A DNA stretch of 64,000 bases from Legionella_A sp963772805 (GCA_963772805.1 CAVYYU010000003.1:62001-126000); one strand, 5' to 3'; positions 1-8,831 are shown, counted from the stretch's first letter. Numbers and translations: made by a program. The notes: generated by a model not told the origin, from the letters alone.

Positions 1-2
1 AT

Positions 3-425
3 GGTTATTTAGTTGAGCTGCTCAATGGTGATATCAGCAACCACTGTCGACTTACTAGCTTGTTGCGATTTAATGGCTCACTATACTTTGCAAGTGCGGC
101 CTATTTTGAAGAGAAAATATTACAGCTGGTCGCTGAAAAACGTAAATTACGATACATCATTCTTGATTGTTCCCGAATTAACAAGCTGGATGCCAGTGGC
201 TTGGAAACGCTGAGCAATATTTGCTCGCGTTTGCAGGATGCGGGCATTAAGATATGGTTTACGCGCGTAAGGTCGCAGGTGCTTGCCGTATTAAAACGGG
301 GCGGGCTTTTTGAACAATTGGGTGAAGGTCTTTTTTTTAAAAACAATGAACTCGCTTTGGTGGAACTTGCGAAACATCTAGGTGAAAAGCATATGACGAC
401 TTGCCCCTTGACGCGCAAAATTTGA
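3..425 (+). CDS. SulP-family anion transporter, C-terminal STAS domain (5' end outside window)
   Basis: The frame is open from the left edge, so this is the 3' end of a longer gene; the ATG at base 1 is in another frame and stops at once. The visible ~140 residues form a STAS domain: a beta-strand ending in LLRFNGSLYFASA, then a helix, a strand IILDCSRINKLDASG and a helix LETLSNICSRLQDAG. The strand-loop with DASG is the typical STAS turn. In SulP permeases (sulfate/bicarbonate-type anion transporters of the inner membrane) this domain follows the membrane part and ends the protein, as here. A stand-alone anti-sigma-antagonist-like STAS protein cannot be excluded because the upstream part is missing. 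It ends 17 bases before the start of the next gene on the same strand. Confidence 0.7.
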   Translation, partial: GYLVELLNGDISNHCRLTSLLRFNGSLYFASAAYFEEKILQLVAEKRKLRYIILDCSRINKLDASGLETLSNICSRLQDAGIKIWFTRVRSQVLAVLKRGGLFEQLGEGLFFKNNELALVELAKHLGEKHMTTCPLTRKI

Positions 426-442
426 TTACAGAGGACACCCGG

Positions 443-2182
443 ATGCCTTTTCCAAACTCAAGAAGAGATAGTTTCGGTAACAACTTTATTGATTACCTGA
501 AAAACTCTAAAATCCTTGCCAAAGAAATCATTAAATTTCATAAAGACTCTGATAATCTCAAGGACTTACTAAAAAATACTGGTCCGCTTAGCCGGATTTT
601 TAATGGGTTACCGATTTCGTATCAATTCACATCGAGCTTTAAGGTTGAAGAAAAAGCCACTGCAACAAACTATTGTGTGTTTGATCAGGACATAGAAGCG
701 CAACTGTTCGCGCTCTACGAAAAGTTGGTTGTCGATGAAATAGATGAAAACAATCATGAAATCCCTGTGTTTTTACACCCAGACATTGAATATTTCCTGA
801 GACGAGCAGTGACGCAAGCTGCACGGGATTTGCTCGATCAAAATGGGCAACTTAAACAAGACATTGCAAATTTTATTGGGATTTTAAATGCATTACCTAA
901 TCCAGTTACGCAAGTATATATAAGTAAAATTATCTACCCCGTTATGCATAGCTATATAAGCCAAATTATTACCGCAAATATGATACCGATGTACCATGCA
1001 AAATACAGTGACAATCAACGCATGATGGATAAGAGTCACGTCATTCCTGGCAAGATTACCCGTTTCCTCGATAAAACTGATCCGGAAACCAAGAGCAAGA
1101 CAATAAGCGATTTTTTTAACAGGGAAATCGCTATCAGTATTTTAAATCAGAGTATCTTTACGCAAGGCAATTTTTGTCGGTTTTTAAATCAATTGGCGCC
1201 TAAGCTATTAACCGACATGGTCACGTTTGACATCAACAAAATGGATGAACGTCTTGAGCATGCGCTTCATGACAATCTTTATGAAAAAAGAAGTGATTTT
1301 TGGTTGGGTCTGATGGTTTGGTTTCTAAAAGAAAAGGATTATGAAAGACTTCTTGCCATCTATTATGGTTTACCTACGAGTCTTAAAAATTCCTGGAATG
1401 AACGTGATGATAGCGTCGACTTATCTGATTTTGAAATCTTACTGGCCATTAGCATAAAAGAGATTCTGGGTGTTGTGCGCGATCGACAAGAGGAAAAACC
1501 GGAGGATCGCAAGCAACAAGAGCCGTCAGATAGACAGTTAATTGTTCCCTGGTTTAATGCTCGTGATAATCAGTTTTTTCTTGATTCAATCATTGATGTA
1601 TCAGCTGACTCAAGGTTTGTAGACTATTTACAGTGGCTCAGACAAGATGAGTGGTTGATGCGTGAGCCTACGGAGAAATTCATTACATTGCTTTTTGCTG
1701 ATGAGTATTTAATTCAAAATTTTAAAAAAGAAGTATTTGTTTCGTTAACACGACTTAAAATGGATAACGTAAAGAGCGCTATTATTCTAGTCTATGCAGA
1801 GGGTGACGAAACGCCAGTTCGCCATTATTTAAATAATGGCGAACTGGATGGCGCATTGGCTATCTTGCTAACCAAAAAAAATGATATTGGTGTTAGCGAT
1901 GAGGACAAAATAGCAATCAGTCAGTATCGTCACCAGTTGGCAGAGCGTACCGTCTATTTTTTAAAGTCTAACGTTCGTGATTTAGCTGTTGGCGAGCAAA
2001 ACCTCATTCTTCAACAGACTATCAATGGCGATAATCTGCTAGGCAAGGTTCTTAATACGCCATGCAATTCGTTGTTGTTTGGGGTTTCGTACTATATGGA
2101 ATACATGTTTTGGGGTTCAACAAAAACCACGACCAGCATACAAATGCTGCAAGATCATTTAGAGCGCTGCAATAGCATGTAG
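443..2182 (+). CDS. Unknown 579-residue protein
   Basis: I do not recognise this protein. The start at 443 is chosen because GAGGA lies 7 bases upstream; an in-frame start at 401 would overlap the preceding gene. There is no signal peptide and no clear membrane segment. The sequence is rich in helix-forming, charged residues and has an acidic/basic low-complexity stretch near residues 340-365 (RQEEKPEDRKQQEPSDR). Base composition is AT-richer than neighbouring housekeeping genes. Codons for residues around TPVRHYLNNGELDG form a perfect 34-bp palindrome at 1814-1847. Size, lack of recognisable domains and taxonomic setting would fit a lineage-specific, possibly secreted protein, but nothing in the sequence proves export. 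Confidence 0.7.
   Translation: MPFPNSRRDSFGNNFIDYLKNSKILAKEIIKFHKDSDNLKDLLKNTGPLSRIFNGLPISYQFTSSFKVEEKATATNYCVFDQDIEAQLFALYEKLVVDEIDENNHEIPVFLHPDIEYFLRRAVTQAARDLLDQNGQLKQDIANFIGILNALPNPVTQVYISKIIYPVMHSYISQIITANMIPMYHAKYSDNQRMMDKSHVIPGKITRFLDKTDPETKSKTISDFFNREIAISILNQSIFTQGNFCRFLNQLAPKLLTDMVTFDINKMDERLEHALHDNLYEKRSDFWLGLMVWFLKEKDYERLLAIYYGLPTSLKNSWNERDDSVDLSDFEILLAISIKEILGVVRDRQEEKPEDRKQQEPSDRQLIVPWFNARDNQFFLDSIIDVSADSRFVDYLQWLRQDEWLMREPTEKFITLLFADEYLIQNFKKEVFVSLTRLKMDNVKSAIILVYAEGDETPVRHYLNNGELDGALAILLTKKNDIGVSDEDKIAISQYRHQLAERTVYFLKSNVRDLAVGEQNLILQQTINGDNLLGKVLNTPCNSLLFGVSYYMEYMFWGSTKTTTSIQMLQDHLERCNSM
1814..1847. repeat. Perfect 34-bp palindrome inside a coding region
   Basis: Two 17-base arms (1814-1830 and 1831-1847) are exact reverse complements with no spacer. 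The left arm begins CCAGTTCGCC and the centre is ATTTAAAT. It lies within the unknown gene at 443-2182 and is fully translated. Symmetry breaks at the next base pair on each side. Confidence 0.9.
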
Positions 2183-2190
2183 TTATGGTT

Positions 2191-3003
2191 GTTGTAGGTT
2201 GGCGCTAAACGCAGTGCAGTCCAACGTTGTGGTCGCGCTGCTCCGTTGTTGGGCTTCGCAAGCTCAGTACCAACCTACATTTGATTTGTTGTAGGTTGGC
2301 GCTAAACGCAGTGCAGCCCAACGTTGTGGTCGCGCTGCTCCGTTGTTGGGCTTCGCAAGCTCAGCACCAACCTACATTTGATTTGTTGTGGGTTGGCGCT
2401 AAACGCAGTGCAGCCCAACGTTGTGGTCGCGCTGCTCCGTTGTTGGGCTTCGCAAGCTCAGCACCAACCTACATTTGATTTGTTGTGGGTTGGCGCTAAA
2501 TGCAGTGCAGCCCAACGTTGTGGTCGCGCTGCTCCGTTGTTGGGCTTCGCAAGCTCAGTACCAACCTACATTTGATTTGTTGTGGGTTGGCGCTAAATGC
2601 AGTGCAGTCCAACGTTGTGGTCGCGCTGCTCCGTTGTTGGGCTTCGCAAGCTCAGCACCAACCTACATTTGATTTGTTGTGGGTTGGCGCTAAATGCAGT
2701 GCAGTCCAACGTTGTGGTCGCGCTGCTCCGTTGTTGGGCTTCGCAAGCTCAGCACCAACCTACATTTGATTTGTTGTGGGTTGGCGCTAAATGCAGTGCA
2801 GCCCAACGTTGTGGTCGCGCTGCTCCGTTGTTGGGCTTTGCAGGCTCAGCACCAACCTACATTTGATTTGTTGTGGGTTGGTGCTAAACGCAGTGCAGGC
2901 TAACGTTGTGGTCGCGCTGCTCCGTTGTTGGGTTTCGCAAGCTCAGCACCAACCTACATTTGATTTGTTGTAGGTTGGTGCTAAACGCAGTGCAGCCCAA
3001 CGG
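2191..3003. repeat. Tandem array of a 97-bp palindromic repeat (8 full units and a partial ninth)
   Basis: Units start at 2191, 2288, 2385, 2482, 2579, 2676, 2773 and 2870, each 97 bases long; a partial ninth runs from 2967 to about 3003. Units differ at only a few positions. Each unit is itself an imperfect inverted repeat: TGTAGGTTGG near its start pairs with CCAACCTACA near its end, and inside that GCAGCCCAACG pairs with CGTTGTTGGGCTTCGC. The array fills the 836-base gap between the unknown gene and yggU; I see no gene there. Short open frames of 60-89 codons arise in every unit only because the unit lacks stops in some frames; they are not credible proteins. Related copies occur at 8917-9040 and in fragments elsewhere. 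Confidence 0.95.
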
Positions 3004-3018
3004 GGGGTGGTTTGGCGT

Positions 3019-3309
3019 TTATTGTTCTGGTGGTAAAAGACCGGTGGGGTTAAAATGGCTTCCGCTAATCACAATTACTTTCCAGCGCGATTTTTGTCCC
3101 TGAGTAATTTTTACCTGGCGTTGCGGCACCTTAAACAAGGTTGCCAAATACTTTACTACGGCCTCATTGGCGCGGCCATCAATCGCTGCTGCAGTTAAGC
3201 GAATTTTGAGCGACTCGCCATGCAATCCAGCGATGCTGTTTTGTTTTGCACCAGGCTGGACATAGATGTTTAACGTTAGCGAATCGTGCTGTTGTCGAAA
3301 CCAATTCAA
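3019..3309 (-). CDS. yggU: YggU/DUF167 family protein
   Basis: A 96-residue protein of the YggU (DUF167) family, usual size about 95-100 residues. Family hallmarks are visible: VQPGAKQNSIAGLHG near residues 17-31, LKIRLTAAAIDGRANEAVVKYLA near 34-56 and the basic GQKSRWKVI near 70-78. The role is unproven in the family; the fold is small alpha/beta and the gene often sits by yggT or proC, which are not here. The start is TTG at 3309, supported by AAGGA six bases upstream; no ATG fits. The 3' end abuts the last partial unit of the 97-bp repeat array. Confidence 0.85.
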   Translation of the reverse strand: MNWFRQQHDSLTLNIYVQPGAKQNSIAGLHGESLKIRLTAAAIDGRANEAVVKYLATLFKVPQRQVKITQGQKSRWKVIVISGSHFNPTGLLPPEQ

Positions 3310-3464
3310 TATAAATCCTTACGACGATTAAGTAGGTCTTAGCGTAGTAATTATAAGCCTTGAATCGCAAAAAAAATATTTTTATAGGCCAAATCCAATG
3401 CGCCTCTCTTCTTGCACAATCAGTGAACTTGCACTAATGTAGGAAGATTATCGCAACGGGATGG

Positions 3465-4415
3465 GTGATTATGTTAGCAAAATTATTTTTAATGTTCGCG
3501 CTAGGCGTGTCATGTATCGCGACCGCTGCAACCCCATCCCCTAAGGCTAGCGTGGCTCCGGTTGTGCCGCGGAGTGAGCAGTATCGCCAGGTCGTTGCGT
3601 TTACACGCGTGCAGGTCGATGGCAAAATCAATGTGACTTTGCATACCGGTGATGCGCATCCACAAGTTATTTTGCACGGCGATCCGCGTGATTTGGCCTA
3701 TGTGTCAACCACGGTTGTTGACGGCGGATTACAAATTAATCTTGGCACGGGTTATCCGCGTTATGGTGCGGTTTCAGCTGATGTCCGTGGACAATATCTT
3801 AATGCGTTTATTTATCGCGGTGCGGGCTTTGTCACGGGTAAAAATTTACGCTCAAGTCTGCTCGACCTCACCCTCGATAATGGTGGAAAAACAACGTTAG
3901 AGGGGCAACTGGCGGTGCGTAATTTGGATATAGCTGGCAACGGTTATGTGCAAATTGCCGGAATTAACAGCCCAAACCTGAATATCAAACTGAAAGGGAA
4001 ACCTAAAGTTCAGTTGGCAGGTGTTGTTAATTTAACTTGTTTGGATATGCATAACGATGCATGGCTGAGTATGCATTGGATAAAAAGTAAATTCCTCAAG
4101 GTTCGTAGTCGAGGGGCGTCTTTTATTCAATTGGGCGGGATTGTGGAAAAACTTGATGTTGAATTGTGGGATACGGCACATTTTAATGGCCGTTATTTGC
4201 GCGCCCAGAATGCATTTGTCAAAACGCATGATAAAACAGTCGCTGAAATTTCAGCGGTCAATAAACAGCATACGCTTGCCAGTGATGCCAGTGACATCCA
4301 CTTTTATAATATCCCCGCGATGAGAACCGATTTTATGGCATATAACGGCTCAGTGCTCGATATGCGTGATTGGAACATGCCGTTTATGCAGGAATATGAC
4401 GTTTACAATAAATAG
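3465..4415 (+). CDS. Secreted GIN-domain (DUF2807-type) beta-helix protein
   Basis: A 316-residue exported protein. Residues 3-22 form a signal peptide (hydrophobic LAKLFLMFALGVSCIATAA) with a likely cut after ATAA, so it should be periplasmic or surface-located. The mature part starts with the pattern VVAFTRVQVDGKINVTLHTG, followed by many short strand-turn repeats such as LDNGGKTTLEGQ and AGNGYVQIAG, as in the right-handed beta-helix GIN (head) domain. Family function is unknown; adhesion has been suggested from the fold. The start is GTG 3465 or ATG 3471; 3471 gives the cleaner signal peptide and neither has a strong ribosome site. It is followed by convergent genes, so it is probably monocistronic. 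Confidence 0.75.
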   Translation: MIMLAKLFLMFALGVSCIATAATPSPKASVAPVVPRSEQYRQVVAFTRVQVDGKINVTLHTGDAHPQVILHGDPRDLAYVSTTVVDGGLQINLGTGYPRYGAVSADVRGQYLNAFIYRGAGFVTGKNLRSSLLDLTLDNGGKTTLEGQLAVRNLDIAGNGYVQIAGINSPNLNIKLKGKPKVQLAGVVNLTCLDMHNDAWLSMHWIKSKFLKVRSRGASFIQLGGIVEKLDVELWDTAHFNGRYLRAQNAFVKTHDKTVAEISAVNKQHTLASDASDIHFYNIPAMRTDFMAYNGSVLDMRDWNMPFMQEYDVYNK

Positions 4416-4518
4416 TGTATTTGCGGTGGCGTAGGTTGGTTTGCATATTTTTGCAAGCTGGCGTTTTTATCCGCTGCATAGTTTATGAAACAATTCTCTC
4501 TTGTACACACTTTAAATT

Positions 4519-5544
4519 TTAGGTGATCCTGCCCTTTGGCAATGAATCTTGTCTGCCTTGCGGCCAATTGCTCTCGACACAGGAAACAATGCTGTCTATA
4601 TCACCATCCAGGGATAGAACGTGGGCTGAATTTCTCAGCCAGTGGGTTTTTACGTTCGCTAAATCAGTAAAACGCTGCGCTACTTTGCTTGAGTTTACGA
4701 CTTCATCAAATGATCCGACAAACAGATCCGTTGGGCAGTCGGGTGCTATAAACTCAAAATTTTTAATGAATGTTAATATTTCAATGACAGCGTTAATCGG
4801 CAGTCGACGATAGCCTAGCTCGCTGTTATTTTCGCTGTGAAAATTACCGGAAAAATTACGTATGGATACAAATCCCAGGCGCTTCAAGGCATGAGCTAAT
4901 AGTAGCGCGGGTCTTATGTTTAAATACAGGTCAAGTGATGGAGCAAGCAAATAGAGGTGGTTAAGCGCGAAGCGTTTGCTCAAATCACAGGCTAAAATCC
5001 CGCCTAATGACAGCCCCAGCACATCCACGGTTTGGTAGTTTTTGCAGAGTACCGCACACGCATGCTCAGCGGTGTTTAGCCATTCTTGTGCATGAGATTT
5101 GGCAAACGAGGCGATGCTGTCAGCATGACCCGGCAAGACAGGACAGATAATCGCGTCATACATCGTGAACGCCGGCAGTAGTTCGCGAAAAACCGCGGGT
5201 GATGAAGAAAAACCATGCAGCAATAATAAAGCGTGGCCTTTGTTTTGGCGACGGATATCAATTGGTGCTAATAAACTCGCTTGTTTGATTGATAAAGATC
5301 GTAGCGGTGTGCCGCGCCACATAAAGCGAAAATCATCAATAGTCATTAGTACGTTATCCATATGGTTGTTTTGTAATGCTTCTGTAAATAATATGGTCAA
5401 TATGTTTTTTTGTCTATGATTTTGCATAGACTTAACATACATAGATAGTAATAGTGCTGCCCAAAAACACAAGGTAATTCTGTAAGGCACGGAAAATATG
5501 ATTTTTCCGGTTCTTTTTTGATACAAAGTATCTCTCAACAGCAC
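4519..5544 (-). CDS. Alpha/beta hydrolase (carboxylesterase-like), membrane-anchored N-terminus possible
   Basis: An alpha/beta-hydrolase fold protein. The oxyanion strand LLLLHGFSSSP lies at residues 106-116, the nucleophile elbow GLSLGG gives Ser179, and the acid and base are probably Asp280 (GSFDEV) and His308 (NSAHV). This spacing and the HGFSSSP motif fit monoacylglycerol lipase or carboxylesterase-type enzymes that cleave short-chain or acyl esters. Residues 23-37 (LCFWAALLLSMYV) could be a membrane anchor if the GTG at 5544 is used; an ATG at 5427 gives a shorter, soluble form. The gene is divergent from the disordered-protein gene at 5656. The natural substrate cannot be told from sequence. 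Confidence 0.8.
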   Translation of the reverse strand: MLLRDTLYQKRTGKIIFSVPYRITLCFWAALLLSMYVKSMQNHRQKNILTILFTEALQNNHMDNVLMTIDDFRFMWRGTPLRSLSIKQASLLAPIDIRRQNKGHALLLLHGFSSSPAVFRELLPAFTMYDAIICPVLPGHADSIASFAKSHAQEWLNTAEHACAVLCKNYQTVDVLGLSLGGILACDLSKRFALNHLYLLAPSLDLYLNIRPALLLAHALKRLGFVSIRNFSGNFHSENNSELGYRRLPINAVIEILTFIKNFEFIAPDCPTDLFVGSFDEVVNSSKVAQRFTDLANVKTHWLRNSAHVLSLDGDIDSIVSCVESNWPQGRQDSLPKGRIT

Positions 5545-5614
5545 TTCGTATCGGGGCTATTTATGGAATAGCACGTGCTGATGAGTATGCTACGCAAGCT
5601 TGCAAATCAGGGTC

Positions 5615-5620
5615 TATAAT
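5615..5620 (+). promoter_or_regulatory. Putative -10 box (TATAAT) for the disordered-protein gene
   Basis: A perfect TATAAT sits 36 bases upstream of the start at 5656. The expected -35 position (5592-5597, ACGCAA) matches the consensus poorly, so strength is uncertain. Confidence 0.35.
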
Positions 5621-5655
5621 TATTACAACAGATCAAATTACTTGAGGACTACATC

Positions 5656-6372
5656 ATGACTAGTAATAAAGAAGACAAAACCACTAGTTCATCTCAAGCA
5701 GGGCCTTCTTCCCCTTCCCCTTCTCCTTCTGCCGGCGGGGTAGATGTTGTTCAGTCAGGAAATGATCAGAAAGCAGCTGATACCAAGGCTGCAAATTCGG
5801 CTACTGCTTCTGCTGCCACCGCTGCTTCTCCTGCTCCCACTCCCACACCTGGAGCGGATACGAAATCTACTGGCAAAAAAGACGAGAAGAAAGATAATGC
5901 ACCAGAACCTCCCAAGGGAGAGGAAAAGAAGGCGAATGAGGCGAAATCTGGCATGCCCTCGTGGCAGGAGTCCATGATGGCGCTCGTCGATAAGGTGAAA
6001 GACGACGCGAAAATAGCTAAAGATCTCAAGGATAATGTAAAAAATGCAGTTGGAGATTTTGCAAAGGATATGTTCAAAAATGAGGGGAAAGAGACAAAAG
6101 GTAGTTTGGATAAGATAGGAGATAAAGCAGCAGAGGTGCTAAATAAGTTATTTGGTGATAAAAAAGATAAGCCAGGTTCAGACGCTAAATCAGGCGCTGA
6201 AATGGGAAAGGGTGCGGACACGGCTACTGCCGCGAGTGCGATGGGCGATGCAAAAGAAGCAGCAAATTCTGATGTATCCATTGCTCAAGGAAGCAAAGGC
6301 CCAACCCCAACCTCAACCTCAACCTCAACCCCAGCGAATGATGAAGAAAATGCCCCATCCTTCAAAAAATAG
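5656..6372 (+). CDS. Low-complexity, probably disordered unknown protein
   Basis: A 238-residue protein of strongly biased composition. Residues 1-95 are Ser/Pro/Ala/Lys-rich (SSPSPSPSAGG, SPAPTPTPGA, GKKDEKKDN). Residues 98-170 are a charged, predicted amphipathic helical region starting MPSWQESMMALVDKVKDDAK. The C-terminus returns to low complexity with TSTSTSTP, encoded by tandem CCAACCTCAACC-type hexamers at 6301-6336. No signal peptide or membrane segment. GAGGA eight bases before the ATG supports the start. I cannot assign a function; disorder with a short helical core is compatible with a secreted or surface-interacting protein. It converges on the next gene, with 14 bases between stops. 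Confidence 0.75.
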   Translation: MTSNKEDKTTSSSQAGPSSPSPSPSAGGVDVVQSGNDQKAADTKAANSATASAATAASPAPTPTPGADTKSTGKKDEKKDNAPEPPKGEEKKANEAKSGMPSWQESMMALVDKVKDDAKIAKDLKDNVKNAVGDFAKDMFKNEGKETKGSLDKIGDKAAEVLNKLFGDKKDKPGSDAKSGAEMGKGADTATAASAMGDAKEAANSDVSIAQGSKGPTPTSTSTSTPANDEENAPSFKK

Positions 6373-6386
6373 CGGTTCCAGCGAGT

Positions 6387-7400
6387 TTAAATCGCCATCA
6401 ACTTATGCGGCAGGCTTTCAATCCGGCCTGCCTGGGTGACCAGCACGTAGTTGAGTTTGCGCTGTAGCTCGCTAATGGAGTCTGAGCCGGCATAGGTTAA
6501 GCCTGAACGCAAGCCGCCGACTATATCCGCAATAATCGCATCCTGATCATCACGATAAGGTACTTCGGTAGCGACTCCTTCAGCGGTTTTCCACTCATGC
6601 ATTTGACCAAGAAATTTCTCTTGCGCTTCACTTGATGCCATGCCACGGTAGCGTTTGACCTGTGTGCCGTCTTCTTTCTGAATAACCTCACCTGGGGTCG
6701 GTGCGGTTCCCGCCAGCATGCCGCCAATCATGACAAAATCGGCACCAAAGGCGAGGGCTTTGACAATATCACCGGCGGTGCGCAAGCCACCATCGGCCAC
6801 AATCGAGCGGTCGCTGCGAGCGCAGTCTTGAATACAGGTGAGCATGGGCACGCCGAATCCAGTTTTAATGCGCGTGCTGCATACCGAACCACCGCCAATA
6901 CCGGCTTTAACAATATCGGCACCGCAAGACGCCAGGTAATCGGCTCCGGCATAGGTGGCGACGTTACCCGCCATTATGCAGCGGCTGCCTAATATCTGAC
7001 GCAGGTTTTTTAATGTCTTACCGACATATTTCGCATGCGCGTGCGCTACATCCACACAGAAAAAATCAGCACCCGCATCCCGTAAGGCTTCGGCGCGCTC
7101 CAACTCTGCTGCCGTGCAGCCGATTGAAACAAACACTTTCCCCTGGCACGCCTTGAACTCAGCAATATTGTCTGCAATGCTTAAAAAGCGGTGCAGGGCG
7201 CCTATGCCGCCCTTGCTGTGCATGAAGTTAGCCATTTTGCTTTCGGTGATGGTGTCCATGTTGGAGCTGATTACGGGTAATTTTAAACTCAGTTTTTCCA
7301 AACGATCGCTGACGCTGATATCAACCACACGCCTGGACTCGTGGTGGTTGTAAGAAGGGATGAGCAGTACATCATCGAAGGTAATCGCTTGCATGGGCAT
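6387..7400 (-). CDS. guaC: IMPDH/GMP reductase family enzyme, probably GMP reductase
   Basis: A 337-residue TIM-barrel enzyme of the IMP dehydrogenase/GMP reductase family. The N-terminal TFDDVLLIPSY (residues 7-17), the nucleotide loop GIGGGSVCSTR (168-178) with catalytic Cys174, and the flap-like YRGMASSEAQ are clear. It lacks the two CBS domains that IMP dehydrogenases usually carry between barrel strands, and its length matches GMP reductase (about 340-350). GMP reductase converts GMP to IMP with NADPH, releasing ammonia, for purine salvage. A CBS-less IMP dehydrogenase cannot be excluded by eye. It lies 27 bases downstream of the phoH-like gene on the same strand, so they may be co-transcribed. 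Confidence 0.8.
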   Translation of the reverse strand: MPMQAITFDDVLLIPSYNHHESRRVVDISVSDRLEKLSLKLPVISSNMDTITESKMANFMHSKGGIGALHRFLSIADNIAEFKACQGKVFVSIGCTAAELERAEALRDAGADFFCVDVAHAHAKYVGKTLKNLRQILGSRCIMAGNVATYAGADYLASCGADIVKAGIGGGSVCSTRIKTGFGVPMLTCIQDCARSDRSIVADGGLRTAGDIVKALAFGADFVMIGGMLAGTAPTPGEVIQKEDGTQVKRYRGMASSEAQEKFLGQMHEWKTAEGVATEVPYRDDQDAIIADIVGGLRSGLTYAGSDSISELQRKLNYVLVTQAGRIESLPHKLMAI

Positions 7401-7427
7401 AAGTATTCTTCTCAGTAAAATGCGCTA

Positions 7428-8831
7428 CTATAAATGTTCAGCTGCATAGTATGCAAGCCGTGAACGTTCGCCGCGCGTTAAGGTTACATGGGCGCTGTGC
7501 TGCCAGTGTTTAAAGCGATCCACGGCAAAGGTTAATCCCGAGGTGGTTTCACTTAAATAGGGGGTATCAATTTGCTTGATATCGCCCAGACAAATAATTT
7601 TACTGCCGGGACCTGCGCGGGTGATCAGGGTTTTGATTTGTTTTGAGGTGAGATTTTGCGCTTCATCGATAATAATAAAGCGATTTAAAAAAGTCCTTCC
7701 GCGCATGTAGTTGAGCGAGCGGATTTTAATTTTATTTTGCAACAAATCATGCGTCGCACTACGGCCAAAGCTGCCGCCTTCCTGTGCGCCTTGCAGTACT
7801 TCAAGGTTATCCATTAACGCACCCATCCAGGGGGTCATTTTTTCCTCTTCAGTTCCTGGTAAAAAACCAATGTCTTCGCCGACGGGAATGGTCACGCGGG
7901 TCATGATGATTTCAGTGTATAGCTTGAGATCAAGCACTTGGGTGAGGCCGGCGGCAATCGTTAGCAAGGTTTTACCGGTACCGGCGGAACCTTGCAGGGT
8001 AACAAAATCAATTTCGGGATCAAGTAATAAATTAAGCGCAAAATTTTGCTCACGGTTGCGTGCAGTAATCCCCCAAACGGCGTGTTTAGTACTGGTAAAA
8101 TCGCGTGCCGTTTGCACGACAGCATGACCGGGTTCAATGGTGCGGACTAACGCTTGGAATTCGTTGTTGTGCGTGCTGATGCAGTCGTTGGGATTCCATT
8201 GCGTGGTTAGCGGCCCGCGGATGCGATAAAATGTATTGCCGTTTTCCTGCCATGCTTCCATATCTTTCGCATGCGTATCCCAAAAATCATTTTCAAGACT
8301 ATGCAAGCCAGTATGCAGCAGGTCGACGTCTTCCAATACTTGGTCGTTGTAATAGTCTTGTGCAGGTATGCCGAGAATACCTGCCTTTATACGCAGATTA
8401 ATGTCTTTGGAAATAATAATGACTTGTTGGTGTGTATGTAGTTTCTGCAAACCCAATGCGGTTGCTAACAGGGTATTATCGACTTTATGGCCTGGCAGTG
8501 AGGTGGGTCGCAGGGGTTCAAAGTCGTCGGTTTGAAAATACAAGCGGCCACTGCTTTTTACGTGGTCAGCGGCTAAAAAACTGGGGATGTGCAGGCCTGC
8601 CACGATTTCCTGGTGGCTGGCATTGCTCATTAATTCAACGAGCATACGGTTGGTTTGACGCACGTTGCGCGCCACTTCAGAAAGACCGGTCTTGTGGTTG
8701 TCCAGCTCTTCCAGTACTACCATGGGTAAGTAGATGTCGTGTTCTTCAAAGCGGTAAATAGCTGAGGGATCGTGCATGAGAATATTGGTATCCAGCACAA
8801 ATAATTTACGTTCCTTGCTAGCTTTATCCAT
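7428..8831 (-). CDS. PIN-domain PhoH-family ATPase (PhoH2 type)
   Basis: A 467-residue fusion of an N-terminal PIN ribonuclease domain and a C-terminal PhoH P-loop ATPase, as in PhoH2/YlaK proteins. The PIN domain begins KLFVLDTNILMHDP (acidic Asp14) with further acidic residues near 40-45 and 117-119. Walker A GSAGTGKT is at 281-288 and Walker B FIIIDEAQN about residues 365-374. Such proteins couple RNA unwinding to cleavage in the cytoplasm. The start has AAGGA seven bases upstream. It is the first gene of a possible pair with guaC. The region upstream holds a dispersed copy of the 97-bp repeat. Confidence 0.9.
   Translation of the reverse strand: MDKASKERKLFVLDTNILMHDPSAIYRFEEHDIYLPMVVLEELDNHKTGLSEVARNVRQTNRMLVELMSNASHQEIVAGLHIPSFLAADHVKSSGRLYFQTDDFEPLRPTSLPGHKVDNTLLATALGLQKLHTHQQVIIISKDINLRIKAGILGIPAQDYYNDQVLEDVDLLHTGLHSLENDFWDTHAKDMEAWQENGNTFYRIRGPLTTQWNPNDCISTHNNEFQALVRTIEPGHAVVQTARDFTSTKHAVWGITARNREQNFALNLLLDPEIDFVTLQGSAGTGKTLLTIAAGLTQVLDLKLYTEIIMTRVTIPVGEDIGFLPGTEEEKMTPWMGALMDNLEVLQGAQEGGSFGRSATHDLLQNKIKIRSLNYMRGRTFLNRFIIIDEAQNLTSKQIKTLITRAGPGSKIICLGDIKQIDTPYLSETTSGLTFAVDRFKHWQHSAHVTLTRGERSRLAYYAAEHL

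Noticed and set aside
2227..2973. Series of 60-89-codon open frames in the repeat array
   Set aside because: They start one unit apart and have the same peptide only because the DNA repeats; the frame rotates each unit and there are no ribosome sites. They are by-products of the repeat.
2191..3003. CRISPR array
   Set aside because: Units are contiguous with no unique spacers, the unit is 97 bases and palindromic, and no cas genes are nearby.
4430..4462. Further copy of the 97-bp repeat after the GIN-domain gene
   Set aside because: Only GTAGGTTGG and a short GCAAGCTGGCG are alike; the closing arm is missing, so it is at most a remnant.
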